A stretch of DNA of 64,000 bases from positions 1-64,000 of the forward strand of contig JAHEJX010000214.1 of NCBI GenBank assembly GCA_024638645.1, read 5' to 3'. A program made the position numbers and the translations under genes. Of this stretch, positions 9,884-19,708 are shown piece by piece. Numbering within the stretch: position 1 is the first letter of the stretch; each line of letters begins with the position of its first letter. The notes under the pieces are model-generated. The model made no database searches. It was not told where the DNA came from and was given only the letters and a program-made list of their open reading frames with translations. This DNA comes from Actinomycetes bacterium (GTDB lineage Bacteria; Actinomycetota; Acidimicrobiia; Spongiisociales; UBA5794).

Positions 9884-10411
9884 CTACTCGACGTCGTCGA
9901 ACGAGAAATCCGGATCCCACTCAGGTTGTGGGTGGCGCCTGCGATCGGCCAGTCTGCGACCGCCGAGCACTAGACCTACGAGGACGATCGTGGCGATCAC
10001 CCACTCCCATGGAAGATCCGCATCCTGGGCGGGCGCAGCTCCCGGTACTCGAGCGGATTCGGGCCGCAGGTCTGCTAGCTCGTCGCTCCAGCGAATCGTC
10101 GCTGAGCAGCGGGGATCGGCCAATGGAGATGGGCTACTCGTCGGAAATAGCAGGTAACGGGCGCCCTCGGTATATGCCCGGCCCGCCTCGGGAACGACCT
10201 CGATATCGCGAGGAAGGTCGGGTCCGCGCCAGATCTCTTCGATTTCGATCTGCGCCGTGGTCCCGTCCCAGGACTGCACGGTCCCAACCAAAACGATGGA
10301 GGCGAAGCGGACACGTTCGGTCGCGATCTGGGGGGATGTGCAATCAGTGTCAGCCTGCTCAGTCCCACCGCACGCTACGACAAGTAGCAACCCCGTCAGA
10401 AGGATCCGCAT
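9884..10411 (-). CDS. Putative lipoprotein with C-terminal TM segment
   Basis: MRILLTGLLLVVACGGTEQ lipobox; C-terminal WVIATIVLVGLVLGG. Confidence 0.6.
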   Translation of the reverse strand: MRILLTGLLLVVACGGTEQADTDCTSPQIATERVRFASIVLVGTVQSWDGTTAQIEIEEIWRGPDLPRDIEVVPEAGRAYTEGARYLLFPTSSPSPLADPRCSATIRWSDELADLRPESARVPGAAPAQDADLPWEWVIATIVLVGLVLGGRRLADRRRHPQPEWDPDFSFDDVE

Positions 10412-10526
10412 GCTCACATAAGGCAAACTACCCGGACGCGTCGGAGGTTCCCCGGGAACCACAGCGAGTGGTCGCAGCGTCACAGCCATGAACGACCAAG
10501 ACGACCGCTAACAAAGGACCTCCCTC

Positions 10527-12599
10527 ATGCGTCGCATGACTCTCGCCTTCACAGCGCTGCTGCTGGTGCTCACCGCCTGTTCCTCCACCTCAGCACCGGC
10601 GACCACTACAAGTGGTGGTGCCATCGTTGGCGGCGGCGGCCTGTCCGGAGGTGGCGCCACGGCCGGAGCTGTCCATCTCGTAAAAGGTGCGCTTGTCCGA
10701 TTCCAGGCTTGTGAGGATTTCCTCGCCCACGTCAAGGCGGAGGCTATCGAGCGAGTCGGGCCGTACGGACTCGACTGGTACGGCGGTTGGCCTATCGCAT
10801 TTGGTCGGCTCGACGCTTTGGCCTTCCCCACTGCTGTTCCTGAGGCCGCCGTCGATGATTCGGCGTCCGGCGGAAACGGCCAGAACTATTCGACGACGAA
10901 CAACCAGGAAGTTGGCGTCGACGAAGCAGACATCGTCAAGACTGACGGGCGACGCATCGTCACCCTCACCAACAACACTCTCTCCGTGATCGACGTGTCC
11001 GGCGACGACCCCGCTCTCCTCGGCACCCTTACGCTCAGGCCCGAAATGGCTGTGCGGGACCTCTTCCTCTACGAGGACAAGGTGGTCTTGATGGGCACCA
11101 CGTGGGGCGTCGTGGACGGCTTCGATCGGCCCGTGAGCGGTGCAGCGGAGGCCGTCAGCGATAGCATCGGAATCGTCGCGCCTGAGTACTACGGCTCGCC
11201 GATCGTCACCCTGACCGAAGTCGACATCTCAGACGACCCCGTCATCACTCGCCGGCTTCAGATCGACGGCACGTACCTGAGTTCACGCATGATCGACGGA
11301 GTAGCTCGGATCGTCGTCACCGCGGGTCCCAACGGATTTGTGTGGGCGTATCCAGAAGGCAACGGGCTGCGCGCCGAACGCGAAGCAGTGGAAGCCAACA
11401 AGAAGATCATCGAAGAGTCCACCATCGCAAACTGGGTCCCGTACTACGTGCTCACCGATCGCGGCGGCAACGTGATCAGCGAAGGCGCAGCGATCGAGTG
11501 CGACCGAGCTCATCACCCGGTTGAGTTCGGTGGATTCAACACGCTGAACATCCTCGCCGTTGATCTCGACAAGGGCCTCGATATCGTCGACGCCACCTCG
11601 GTGCTGGCAACCGGCGAAACCGTCTACTCCTCAACCAAGTCAATGTATGTGTCAACCAATGCGTGGCTCGACCCGAGGATCTTTGCTGAGGATCGTTGGG
11701 AGGACGCCCAAGCCCTGATCAACGAGACGCGCACGCAGATTCATCAGTTCGACATCAGCGGCAATACAACCGATTACGTCGCCACCGGCTCGGTACGCGG
11801 CTACCTACTGAACCAATTCGCCATGTCGGAGCACAACGGCGACCTTCGTGTCGCTTCAACCACTTCACCCAACTGGTGGGGCGGTCGAGCTGCGCGGCAA
11901 GAGTCCTTGGTCAGCGTGCTCCGCCCTAATAAAGGCGAACTAGAGGTGATCGGCCAGTTGGACGGCCTCGGCAAGGACGAGAGGATCTACTCGGTGCGTT
12001 TCCTCGGAGACGTTGCCTATCTCGTCACATTCCGCCAGGTTGACCCGCTCTTCACGATTGACCTCAGCGACCCATCGCAACCTGAGTTGCGCGGTGAGTT
12101 GAAGATCCCCGGCTACTCGTCCTACCTTCACCCGCTTGCCGATGGAATCGTCCTCGGCATCGGACAGGACGCCACGGAAGATGGCCGCGTCATTGGGAGC
12201 CAGGTCTCACTCTTCGACGTGAACGACCTCGACAATCCGATCCGGATCGCCAAGCTGAGATTGGGCAGAGATACCAACTCGGTCGCCGAATACGATCACA
12301 AGGCATTCCTCCAGTGGGGTGACACAATCATCGTGCCGCTGACGGCCCACGGCTGGAATAACGAGAAGCAGAGCTTCTTCACGGGTGCGGTGGCCATCGA
12401 CACAACCGACGGAGAGCTGAGCGAGATCACTCGCCTCGTGCACCCGGATGGAGACAATTGGGAGTGGGGTTGGAATGCCGCGATCCTGCGCTCGCTTGTC
12501 GTTGGTGACAACCTGTACACCGTTTCGAACACCGGGATCATGAAGAGCAGCCTCGACGACTTCGACACCGTCGACTTCCTCGAATTCAGCGTCGGCTGA
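10527..12599 (+). CDS. Secreted lipoprotein with C-terminal beta-propeller domain (COG4880-like)
   Basis: Lipobox VLTACSS; NYSTTNNQEVGVDEADIVKTDGRRI motif typical of this family. Confidence 0.85.
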   Translation: MRRMTLAFTALLLVLTACSSTSAPATTTSGGAIVGGGGLSGGGATAGAVHLVKGALVRFQACEDFLAHVKAEAIERVGPYGLDWYGGWPIAFGRLDALAFPTAVPEAAVDDSASGGNGQNYSTTNNQEVGVDEADIVKTDGRRIVTLTNNTLSVIDVSGDDPALLGTLTLRPEMAVRDLFLYEDKVVLMGTTWGVVDGFDRPVSGAAEAVSDSIGIVAPEYYGSPIVTLTEVDISDDPVITRRLQIDGTYLSSRMIDGVARIVVTAGPNGFVWAYPEGNGLRAEREAVEANKKIIEESTIANWVPYYVLTDRGGNVISEGAAIECDRAHHPVEFGGFNTLNILAVDLDKGLDIVDATSVLATGETVYSSTKSMYVSTNAWLDPRIFAEDRWEDAQALINETRTQIHQFDISGNTTDYVATGSVRGYLLNQFAMSEHNGDLRVASTTSPNWWGGRAARQESLVSVLRPNKGELEVIGQLDGLGKDERIYSVRFLGDVAYLVTFRQVDPLFTIDLSDPSQPELRGELKIPGYSSYLHPLADGIVLGIGQDATEDGRVIGSQVSLFDVNDLDNPIRIAKLRLGRDTNSVAEYDHKAFLQWGDTIIVPLTAHGWNNEKQSFFTGAVAIDTTDGELSEITRLVHPDGDNWEWGWNAAILRSLVVGDNLYTVSNTGIMKSSLDDFDTVDFLEFSVG

Positions 12600-12735
12600 G
12601 ACATGTGGCTTGCCGAGTGCAATGTTCCGCCGTGGCCGGATCGATCGGATCTCGATTTCACAAAACCGGCCCGTCACTTGGGGTTTTGGCTCAGATCGAC
12701 CAGTATCTGCCCGCGCTGATCCCGGGGGTCTACTC

Positions 12736-13368
12736 GTGCCACGCCAAGGGCTGAATCGCCGCAAGGTGCTCGAAGCCGCTCTACATGTTGTCGATACGGA
12801 AGGTCTCGACGATCTAACGATGCGCCGGCTGGGCCAGCAGCTCGGCGTTGAAGCTCCATCGCTCTACAAACATGTGAACGGGAAGGCCGACATCCTCGAC
12901 GGCATCATCGACCTCGTCTACGAGGAGATCGACCTCGGAGAAGCGCAGGGTACGTTCCGCGATCGGGTCCGCACGTATGCCGGGTCTTTTCGCCAAGCCT
13001 TGCTCCGACACCCCAACGTGGTCCAGCTTCTCGCGATGCGCCCAGTCACAGGGGCGACGACGATCGAGCTCGTCGAAACCGCGCTCGAAGAGCTGACCAA
13101 TCTCGGATTCGATCCACAAGAAGGTCGCCGCTTTCTCAACGTGACAGTCAACTTCATCATCGGCCACACGCTCTCACAGGTTGGCGAACAGCGAGCTTCA
13201 TTCGAAGAGGTCATGGCAGTCCGCCGCCAGTTCGATCCAGTCGAGTATCCGAACTTTGCGAATAGCCTGGCCACAGCGCCGGTCGATCACGACGGGGAAT
13301 TCGAACTCGGGATAGATCTGATTGTCGACGGCATCGAGAGAAACGTCGCCTCGCTCGCTCAGGCCTGA
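12736..13368 (+). CDS. TetR/AcrR family transcriptional regulator
   Basis: NRRKVLEAALHVVDTEGLDDLTMRRLGQQLGVEAPSLYKHVNGKADILDGI (TetR HTH). GTG start inferred. Confidence 0.85.
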   Translation: MPRQGLNRRKVLEAALHVVDTEGLDDLTMRRLGQQLGVEAPSLYKHVNGKADILDGIIDLVYEEIDLGEAQGTFRDRVRTYAGSFRQALLRHPNVVQLLAMRPVTGATTIELVETALEELTNLGFDPQEGRRFLNVTVNFIIGHTLSQVGEQRASFEEVMAVRRQFDPVEYPNFANSLATAPVDHDGEFELGIDLIVDGIERNVASLAQA

Positions 13369-13802
13369 GCTGAGAACATGTCGAGGGCCCGCGTCACCAG
13401 CTCGACGGTCGGCACCGTGGTGGTCTCGGCTAGCGGCATCCAACGTGATTCACTGACGCTGCCGTCCGTTTCGGTCACCACCGGTTGTCCTGCGGCGTCT
13501 ACGTGATAGATGATGCGGATTGCGTGGAAACTGACTAGGCGGCCGTTGCGACGGCGCTCGAGACGTAATGAGTCGATGCCCAGCAACGAAAGCACCTCTC
13601 CGCTCAGCCCAGTCTCCTCATAGAGCTCACGATGCATCGCTACTTCCGGGTGTTCGCCCCAGTCGATGCCGCCACCCGGAAGAGTCCACGAACCTGCTCC
13701 CGGATAGCCCGCCGCAATGCGGGCAAGGAGAATCTGGTCGTCTTTGATGACCAACCCGTACGCCGATACCCGCTGTCTCTTGTCGGTCAATTCGTCTGCC
13801 AT
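13359..13802 (-). CDS. NUDIX hydrolase
   Basis: Nudix box GGGIDWGEHPEVAMHRELYEETGL. Confidence 0.88.
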   Translation of the reverse strand: MADELTDKRQRVSAYGLVIKDDQILLARIAAGYPGAGSWTLPGGGIDWGEHPEVAMHRELYEETGLSGEVLSLLGIDSLRLERRRNGRLVSFHAIRIIYHVDAAGQPVVTETDGSVSESRWMPLAETTTVPTVELVTRALDMFSAQA

Positions 13803-13915
13803 CGTCCAGGTTCCCCAAGTGGACGAACCATAAGGTTGTTCATTCTCCTCGCCCAAACGACCGATAGACCACATGGCGGAACATCGCGGGTGCCGCCGAG
13901 CGTTCAAAGAGGTAT

Positions 13916-14809
13916 ATGGACAATCCAGCATTCGGAGTATTCGAGGGGGGAGGCATCAAAGGTATTGCCCTGGCGGGTGCGGCCGCGGCCGTGCTCGATT
14001 CCGGATATCGGTTTGAGCGAGTTGCCGGCACCTCAGCGGGAGCCTTGGCTGCGTCGCTGATTGCCGCTGACTACACAGCCGACGAAATGAGACGGCAGGT
14101 CGCCAAGATCGATTGGCCGTCGCTTCTCGACGGTGTGCCCGGCATCAAGATCCCGATCTTCGGCAAACACATCGCATTTCTCCGCGGTGGCGGTCTCTAC
14201 CACGGCGCTGCGTTGCAACGCACTTGGGGAAGACTCCTTGCGGAAAAGGGCGTTCACACGTTCGGTGACCTGCCCGCCGGCAAGCTTCGTATCGTGACGG
14301 TCGACCTCACCCACGAGCGCGGAGTCGTCCTCCCCGACGGGCTCGAGGAATACGGCATTGATGCCAGCAAGTTCCCAATCGCTCGGGCGGTCCGCATGTC
14401 TTCCGCCGTGCCGTTCGTGTTCAAGCCGGTGGAACTCCAGAATCGATTCACAGGCGACCTCAGCTTGATGGCGGACGGCGCCCTCGGCTCGAAGTTTCCG
14501 GTCGAATTGGTCGACCAGCGCAGCGAAACCCCGGTGTTTGGATTCCGTCCAGTCGATACTGATGACGTGCATCGCCATAATGACATTCGGGGTCCGGCCA
14601 GCCTGGCAGGCGCTGTAATGACGACTGGCATGTCGGCGCGCGAGACACTTCCGCGCGGCAGGTTCGAGTCGGTTCTCCAGATTCTCGTGCCGTCGCGCCG
14701 CGATTCGCTCGACTTCAATCTCAGCCGTCGCGAAGCCCTCGAGATGTTTGACGAGGGTTACGAAACCGGTTTCCGCTTCCTCGCCGAATCAGAGTTGATT
14801 GCCACCTGA
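13916..14809 (+). CDS. Patatin-like phospholipase
   Basis: FEGGGIKGIALAGAA (oxyanion hole), GTSAGA nucleophile elbow, MADGALGSKFP catalytic Asp (DGA/G). Confidence 0.88.
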   Translation: MDNPAFGVFEGGGIKGIALAGAAAAVLDSGYRFERVAGTSAGALAASLIAADYTADEMRRQVAKIDWPSLLDGVPGIKIPIFGKHIAFLRGGGLYHGAALQRTWGRLLAEKGVHTFGDLPAGKLRIVTVDLTHERGVVLPDGLEEYGIDASKFPIARAVRMSSAVPFVFKPVELQNRFTGDLSLMADGALGSKFPVELVDQRSETPVFGFRPVDTDDVHRHNDIRGPASLAGAVMTTGMSARETLPRGRFESVLQILVPSRRDSLDFNLSRREALEMFDEGYETGFRFLAESELIAT

Positions 14810-14846
14810 ACTTGATTCTCCCGACCGACATACCGAGATAGATCCC

Positions 14847-15389
14847 GTGAAAGCAATTGGCCAGGATTTTCCACAGGTGCTCGCCGCCGCCCAGGAGGGA
14901 GCGGAATGGGCCTGGTCGCAGCTGTATCACAGCGTCGCCAACCAGCTTGCCGGTTACGCACGAGCCAAAGGTGCTCCTGAGCCGGAAGATGTCGTCGGAG
15001 AGGTCTTCCACGACGTTGCTCGCAACATCAACTCGTTTGCCGGCTCTGAGAGCAAGTTTCGTTCGTGGGTCTTCGGTATCGCTCACAATCGGCTGATCGA
15101 CCAGTGGCGCAAGCGGAGCCGACGCCGAAACGAGCCCGAGCCGACTCACGTCACCGTGGAGTCCGCCGAGGCGGCGGCGATCGGGAAGGCGATGGATGGA
15201 CCGGCGTTCCAAGCTCTGGAGACACTCACAGAACAGCAGCAGACCGTGCTGATGCTCAGGACCATCGCCGACCTGTCGGTCGACGAAGTGGCATCGGCGC
15301 TGGATATGAAGCCGAATGCGGTGAAAGCGACACAGCACAGAGCCGTCAAGCAGCTCCGGAAAAACCTCACCAAACCCGTAACCAAATGA
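14847..15389 (+). CDS. ECF-type RNA polymerase sigma-70 factor
   Basis: PEDVVGEVFHDVARNI…FRSWVFGIAHNRLIDQWRKRSRR region 2; LSVDEVASALDMKPNAVKATQHRAVKQLRK region 4. Start TTG 14799 or GTG 14847. Confidence 0.87.
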   Translation: MKAIGQDFPQVLAAAQEGAEWAWSQLYHSVANQLAGYARAKGAPEPEDVVGEVFHDVARNINSFAGSESKFRSWVFGIAHNRLIDQWRKRSRRRNEPEPTHVTVESAEAAAIGKAMDGPAFQALETLTEQQQTVLMLRTIADLSVDEVASALDMKPNAVKATQHRAVKQLRKNLTKPVTK

Positions 15390-16018
15390 CGCGCTTCAAC
15401 GGTTACCGCAGCGAGATGGAATTGCCGAACTTCGACCCGCATCAGATCGACGCAGCACTTGGCTCCGATGCCGGGACGCCTCCCGGGATGGAAGCCATCG
15501 CGTCGTGGGCCGAGTCACTGCGCGCTGAAGCGAGTGCTTCTGTTGCGCAGGCAACTGCCACGGCTCACATATCATCCATAGCAGCAGTTGCAGCCGCCGC
15601 CCCATCTGCGGCAGCGCCTGTAGCAGCAGCTCCTTCCCGACTCGAGCGCATCAAGCGCCGCCTTGTCCTCTCCGGTCTGTTTTCGGGGATATTCGCCAAG
15701 GTGTTTGCGGCATCGATTGCAGTTGCCACCGTGACCGGCGGCGTGGCGGCCACAGGGACCTTGCCCGACCCGGTGCAGGATCCGATCGCCAACGTCTACA
15801 ACACGTTCGGTTTCGACTTCCCGACTTCGGACGATTCCGAAGACGAGGACGCCAACGACGACTCGGAGAACGTAGACGACGTCGACGAGCCGACAACCAC
15901 AGTCCCTGTGGACGACCCCGATGACTCAGACGACGAATCAGACGACGAAGACAGCGACGAATCAGACGACGAAGAAGACGGTTCCAGCCGTGGCGATGAC
16001 GACCAAGACGACGACTAG
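15386..16018 (+). CDS. Sigma-factor-linked single-pass membrane protein with extremely acidic C-terminus
   Basis: ATGA overlap with the sigma factor; TM segment GIFAKVFAASIAVATVTGGVAATG; C-terminal ~70 residues dominated by D/E. Confidence 0.75.
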   Translation: MTRFNGYRSEMELPNFDPHQIDAALGSDAGTPPGMEAIASWAESLRAEASASVAQATATAHISSIAAVAAAAPSAAAPVAAAPSRLERIKRRLVLSGLFSGIFAKVFAASIAVATVTGGVAATGTLPDPVQDPIANVYNTFGFDFPTSDDSEDEDANDDSENVDDVDEPTTTVPVDDPDDSDDESDDEDSDESDDEEDGSSRGDDDQDDD

Positions 16019-16226
16019 ATCGCGTAGACGAACACACGTATAGGACGAGAGGACGAGGAATGACTTTGAGGCTTGGCGCTGCACCATCTGTGCGTCAGTC
16101 GGGACCCCGGAAATACAACATTCCTGGGTTACGGATAAGCATGCGGTCGATTCGACCCGCCGTACTAGCAAAGCCGACGAAGACAGCCAACAAGTCTGTC
16201 TAACGACAACCAGATCCTCACGTAAA

Positions 16227-16259
16227 CGAAGCGGCCCCGCCACCCCGGGGGCCGCTTCG
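16227..16259. terminator. Hairpin, probable terminator of the sigma operon
   Basis: CGAAGCGGCCCC-gccaccccg-GGGGCCGCTTCG, 12-bp perfect stem. Confidence 0.65.
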
Positions 16260-16266
16260 CTGTGTT

Positions 16267-16391
16267 TCGGGCAAGTGAGCACTTGCCCGAGTCTCTACGC
16301 AACGCTGAATGCGTTGCGTAGAGGACCGGCCCTACGGCCGGGCTTACATCCGAAATCGCGCATGTCACCGTGGATTCGCGGAGCGAATCCA
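16267..16391. repeat. Array of four further perfect hairpins
   Basis: 16267-16290 TCGGGCAAGTG/CACTTGCCCGA; 16293-16323 CTCTACGCAACGC-TGAAT-GCGTTGCGTAGAG; 16326-16341 CCGGCC-CTAC-GGCCGG; 16371-16391 TGGATTCGC-GGA-GCGAATCCA. Confidence 0.8.
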
Positions 16392-16452
16392 TACGGCGTG
16401 AGGGGCGAAGGATCGTCCCCCTTCCGATCCCCCTCGACTGTTGGGTCGGCTT

Positions 16453-17271
16453 ATGGGCCAACAAGACGACGTCATCCGTGGCGATGCGCAGCCTCGGATA
16501 GTGGCTGTGACTACTTCAATTGACTCAAAGACAAGTTTCAGGCTGCGCCGGTTCAACCTATTCATGGGTGCGTTGCACCTGTTGCAGGGCGCTGCGGTGC
16601 TGGCGCTCACCAATGACTTCGCCCTTCCCGTTACAGCGACGTTTCTCGAGAACGCTCCTGGGATCGAGCCGCCGACGATCGATGTTCTGTTCGACGTCTC
16701 AATCGGCTGGGGCGTTGCCATCTTCCTGTTCATGTCTGCGGCCGCCCACTTCATAATCGCCAGCCCCGGCGTGTTCCCTTGGTACATCGCCAACCTCGAG
16801 AAGCGCCGCAACTACGCCCGCTGGATCGAGTACGCCTTCAGCTCTTCCGTGATGATCGTCCTAATCGCAATGCTGACCGGCATCTCGACGATTGACGCGC
16901 TGATCGGCCTATCTGGCGTCAACGCTGCGATGATCCTCTTCGGTCTTCTCATGGAGAAGTATGAAGATCCCGGCAAGCCAAGCTGGCTTTCTTTCAACTT
17001 CGGCAGCTTCGCGGGCGCCATCCCATGGGTTGTGATCGGGATATACATCTGGTCGCCAGGCAATCCCGGATCCCCTCCCGCATTCGTCTACGCGATCTTT
17101 GTGACGTTGTTCATCTTCTTCAATACGTTCGCCGTCAACATGGTGCTGCAGTACCGCCAGATCGGTAAGTGGAGCAGCTATGTATACGGTGAGCGCGCCT
17201 ACATCTTCCTATCGCTCTTTGCCAAGAGTGCGCTCGCGTGGCAGGTCTTCGGCGGAACATTGGCGACGTGA
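16453..17271 (+). CDS. Heliorhodopsin
   Basis: Strong motif match to HeR 48C12 as recalled: GALHLLQGAAVLALTNDFALP, SAAAHFIIAS, RWIEYAFSSSVMIVLIA, GVNAAMILFG, GERAYIFLSLFAKSALAWQVFGGTL. Retinal Lys codon 17224-17226; Glu counterion codon 16828-16830. Confidence 0.96.
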   Translation: MGQQDDVIRGDAQPRIVAVTTSIDSKTSFRLRRFNLFMGALHLLQGAAVLALTNDFALPVTATFLENAPGIEPPTIDVLFDVSIGWGVAIFLFMSAAAHFIIASPGVFPWYIANLEKRRNYARWIEYAFSSSVMIVLIAMLTGISTIDALIGLSGVNAAMILFGLLMEKYEDPGKPSWLSFNFGSFAGAIPWVVIGIYIWSPGNPGSPPAFVYAIFVTLFIFFNTFAVNMVLQYRQIGKWSSYVYGERAYIFLSLFAKSALAWQVFGGTLAT

Positions 17272-17323
17272 GCATCAAGTATTGGTATTAGGTATCGGCG
17301 GCGCTCCTCAGCCGATCGGAAAC

Positions 17324-17725
17324 CTAGCCCCAGGGGTTGTATGAGCCGAAGCTCCAGATGTTGCCCTCGTGGTCCTTCAGTGCGTAAGCGGCGCCCCCGT
17401 AGTCCTGCTCCTCTGGCTCCATGATGATGTTGGCTCCGAACGAGCGCGCCTTTTCGGCATGGGCGTATGGATCGTCGACAACGATGTAGATCGCGCCGGT
17501 ACCGGTCGGATCTCGGCCGTCGTCGTCTGCAGCTCGCTGATACTCGCTGTCTTGGATGCTGGAGAGCATGACCATCCCGCTTCCGTGTCGCAGCTGAGCA
17601 TGTTCGATGGCACCGCCCGTCCCGTCGACGACGAGCGTTGCCTCGAAGCCGAGGACATTCTGCAGATATTCGATGCCAGCCTGCGCATCGCGATAACGCA
17701 ACGTCGGAATGACCGTGGACGACAT
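17324..17725 (-). CDS. VOC/glyoxalase-like protein (PhnB type)
   Basis: VIPTLRYRDAQAGIEYLQNVLGFE and YALKDHEGNIWSFGSYNP. Confidence 0.85.
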   Translation of the reverse strand: MSSTVIPTLRYRDAQAGIEYLQNVLGFEATLVVDGTGGAIEHAQLRHGSGMVMLSSIQDSEYQRAADDDGRDPTGTGAIYIVVDDPYAHAEKARSFGANIIMEPEEQDYGGAAYALKDHEGNIWSFGSYNPWG

Positions 17726-17761
17726 CTCGCCCTCCCCTCACTCGTGGTCAGCGAACAGTAC

Positions 17762-18976
17762 TTATGCGGAGGCGTACGCGTCGCCGGCCAGTCGAGCGCG
17801 TTCCACCTCGTCCATACGCCAGGTGCGATTGCCCCGCCATATCACGTACGACGTAGCACCAAGCGGCACCGGGAGCACGTAGGTGATCGCCCGGAACAGC
17901 AGGATCGCCGCGACTACTTTGGCCGAAGTCGCATCATCCATGCCGATAGTCATGACGGCTGCATAACCCAGCTCGACAACGCCGACTCCTCCTGGGGTCA
18001 CAGGCAGCGCGGACACCAGGCGTACGAAGGCGAAAGCAGCAAGCGCCTCGATCCAGGTGAGGTCATCCTGGCCGATCCCCACGTTGCGCAACGCAACCAG
18101 CAAGACGATGTAGAGCGATAGGTGGCTCAGCAGCGAGGCCAACGTCAACGAAAGCCAGCGGTGCCGCAGCAAGCCAATGGTATCTCTGCGAAATGACACC
18201 GCTCGCTGCGCCCAGCTACCCAGCGGCGGCTTGCGGGCAAGACGACGGGCTCGATCCACCAGACGCCCAAAGAATCTCCCGACCCGCTCGGCAGCCTGTT
18301 CGCTACGGAGTACCAATCCAAATCCGACGATCGATCCAATGAGCACGGCAACGCCGATTGTGGCGGCGATGACTCTCGCAACGGTGGCTCCGCCCTCCAA
18401 CGCCAGAAGGGCAAGTGCCACTACCGGCATGCCCAGCTTCACGAAGTTGTTCCATATGCCGGTCACCACCGCCGAGCGGGTGATCGAGCTGAGACGGAAA
18501 CCCCAGGAGCGAAGCATGGCGACCGTCACCCCGACTCCGATGGCGCCGCCTCCCGGCAGCGTGTTGGAAACGGCAGTTGAAGCCTGGTTCACGACTGCAG
18601 CTTCTCTCAGCCGGAGCCCGGGGAGCGCGGCCACCAGCACGAACCAGTAGGTCACGAGATTCCAAACGCCCACGACAAACAACCCGAACAGCTCGAGACC
18701 GGTCATGGCGCTGATCGTGTCCCAGACATCGCCGTAACTGGCGATCCGGGGCATCACACCAACGAAGATCCCGACGACCACAACGGTGGAGATGAAGCTC
18801 TGAAGGATGCGCTTACCTGTGACGAGGCGTTCCTTCTCTCCGGCGTCGAGAGCATCTACCTCGTCCGGGACCACGCTGCTTACAGTCACGTCGGTCCCCT
18901 TATCTTCCATCGGCTCCCAGGCTACAGATGCGGACGCCCCATCGCCCAGCATCGCTACGCGCACAGCTGGATTCAC
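17762..18976 (-). CDS. Flippase-like / lysylphosphatidylglycerol synthase TM-domain protein (UPF0104/YbhN family)
   Basis: Polytopic; NTLPGGGAIGVGVTVAML and LPVTPGGVGVVELGYAA motifs. Confidence 0.83.
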   Translation of the reverse strand: MNPAVRVAMLGDGASASVAWEPMEDKGTDVTVSSVVPDEVDALDAGEKERLVTGKRILQSFISTVVVVGIFVGVMPRIASYGDVWDTISAMTGLELFGLFVVGVWNLVTYWFVLVAALPGLRLREAAVVNQASTAVSNTLPGGGAIGVGVTVAMLRSWGFRLSSITRSAVVTGIWNNFVKLGMPVVALALLALEGGATVARVIAATIGVAVLIGSIVGFGLVLRSEQAAERVGRFFGRLVDRARRLARKPPLGSWAQRAVSFRRDTIGLLRHRWLSLTLASLLSHLSLYIVLLVALRNVGIGQDDLTWIEALAAFAFVRLVSALPVTPGGVGVVELGYAAVMTIGMDDATSAKVVAAILLFRAITYVLPVPLGATSYVIWRGNRTWRMDEVERARLAGDAYASA

Positions 18977-19057
18977 GTTGGGATGCGGTCGGGAACGCGC
19001 CGTTCGGCCCTGGCGGACGCCGAATAAGGGCGCGATGTTGTCAGTTGGAGGTCAATC

Positions 19058-19708
19058 GTGCGCCACGTTGCGTCAGATTTCCGGCGCCGACCGGTCGATG
19101 CCCTACTGGTGTTGATGGGATTGGCGCTGGCTGGCGCAAGTGCAGGATTAGCTCTGGGCTCAATGCCGAGGTGGGAGCACGATTTGTTCAGGGCTCTCAA
19201 CAACCTGTCGCACCGCTTCGAACTGGCGACGTGGCCGTTGCAGCAACTCGGCATGGCGCTGGCCATCCCTGTCGGCGCCTTCTGGCTCGCTCGCCTGTCC
19301 GGGTCGTGGCGAAGCCCGGCTGCGCTGGTGGCTACTTCAGCAGCCATCGGGTGGGGCGGCGCCAATGTGGTGCGAGAGATTGTCGAGCGGGGCCGGCCCC
19401 CTTCTTTCCTCGCAGGCGTTCAGCTTGGCTACGACGTCCCAGATGCCGGGCCTGCCTTTCCTTCGGGCCATGCCATCGTGGTGTGGGTGTTGATCGTCGT
19501 GCTGGCCCCCTACCTGCGTGGCCCGGTGGTGGCCGCACTATGTGTGCTTGCGCTCGGTGTGATGGCATGTCGGGTGTATGTCGGGGCCCACCTGCCGCTT
19601 GATGTGATCGGTGGAGCCGGGTTTGGGTTGGCTGTCGGCGGGCTCAGCAACCTCATTGGGGGAATAACTCATTCAAGCCGTGTTGAATTGAAGGTAAGAG
19701 ATGGTTGA
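19058..19708 (+). CDS. PAP2-family membrane phosphatase
   Basis: ERGRPPSF … FPSGHAIV … CRVYVGAHLPLDVIGG. Confidence 0.9.
   Translation: MRHVASDFRRRPVDALLVLMGLALAGASAGLALGSMPRWEHDLFRALNNLSHRFELATWPLQQLGMALAIPVGAFWLARLSGSWRSPAALVATSAAIGWGGANVVREIVERGRPPSFLAGVQLGYDVPDAGPAFPSGHAIVVWVLIVVLAPYLRGPVVAALCVLALGVMACRVYVGAHLPLDVIGGAGFGLAVGGLSNLIGGITHSSRVELKVRDG

Noticed and set aside
16385-16440. Possible tRNA 3' half (…ggggcgaaggatcgtcccccttccgatcccc)
   Set aside because: The putative T-loop lacks GTTCRANYC (8-nt loop ATCGTCCC) and no complementary acceptor 5' strand is present upstream.
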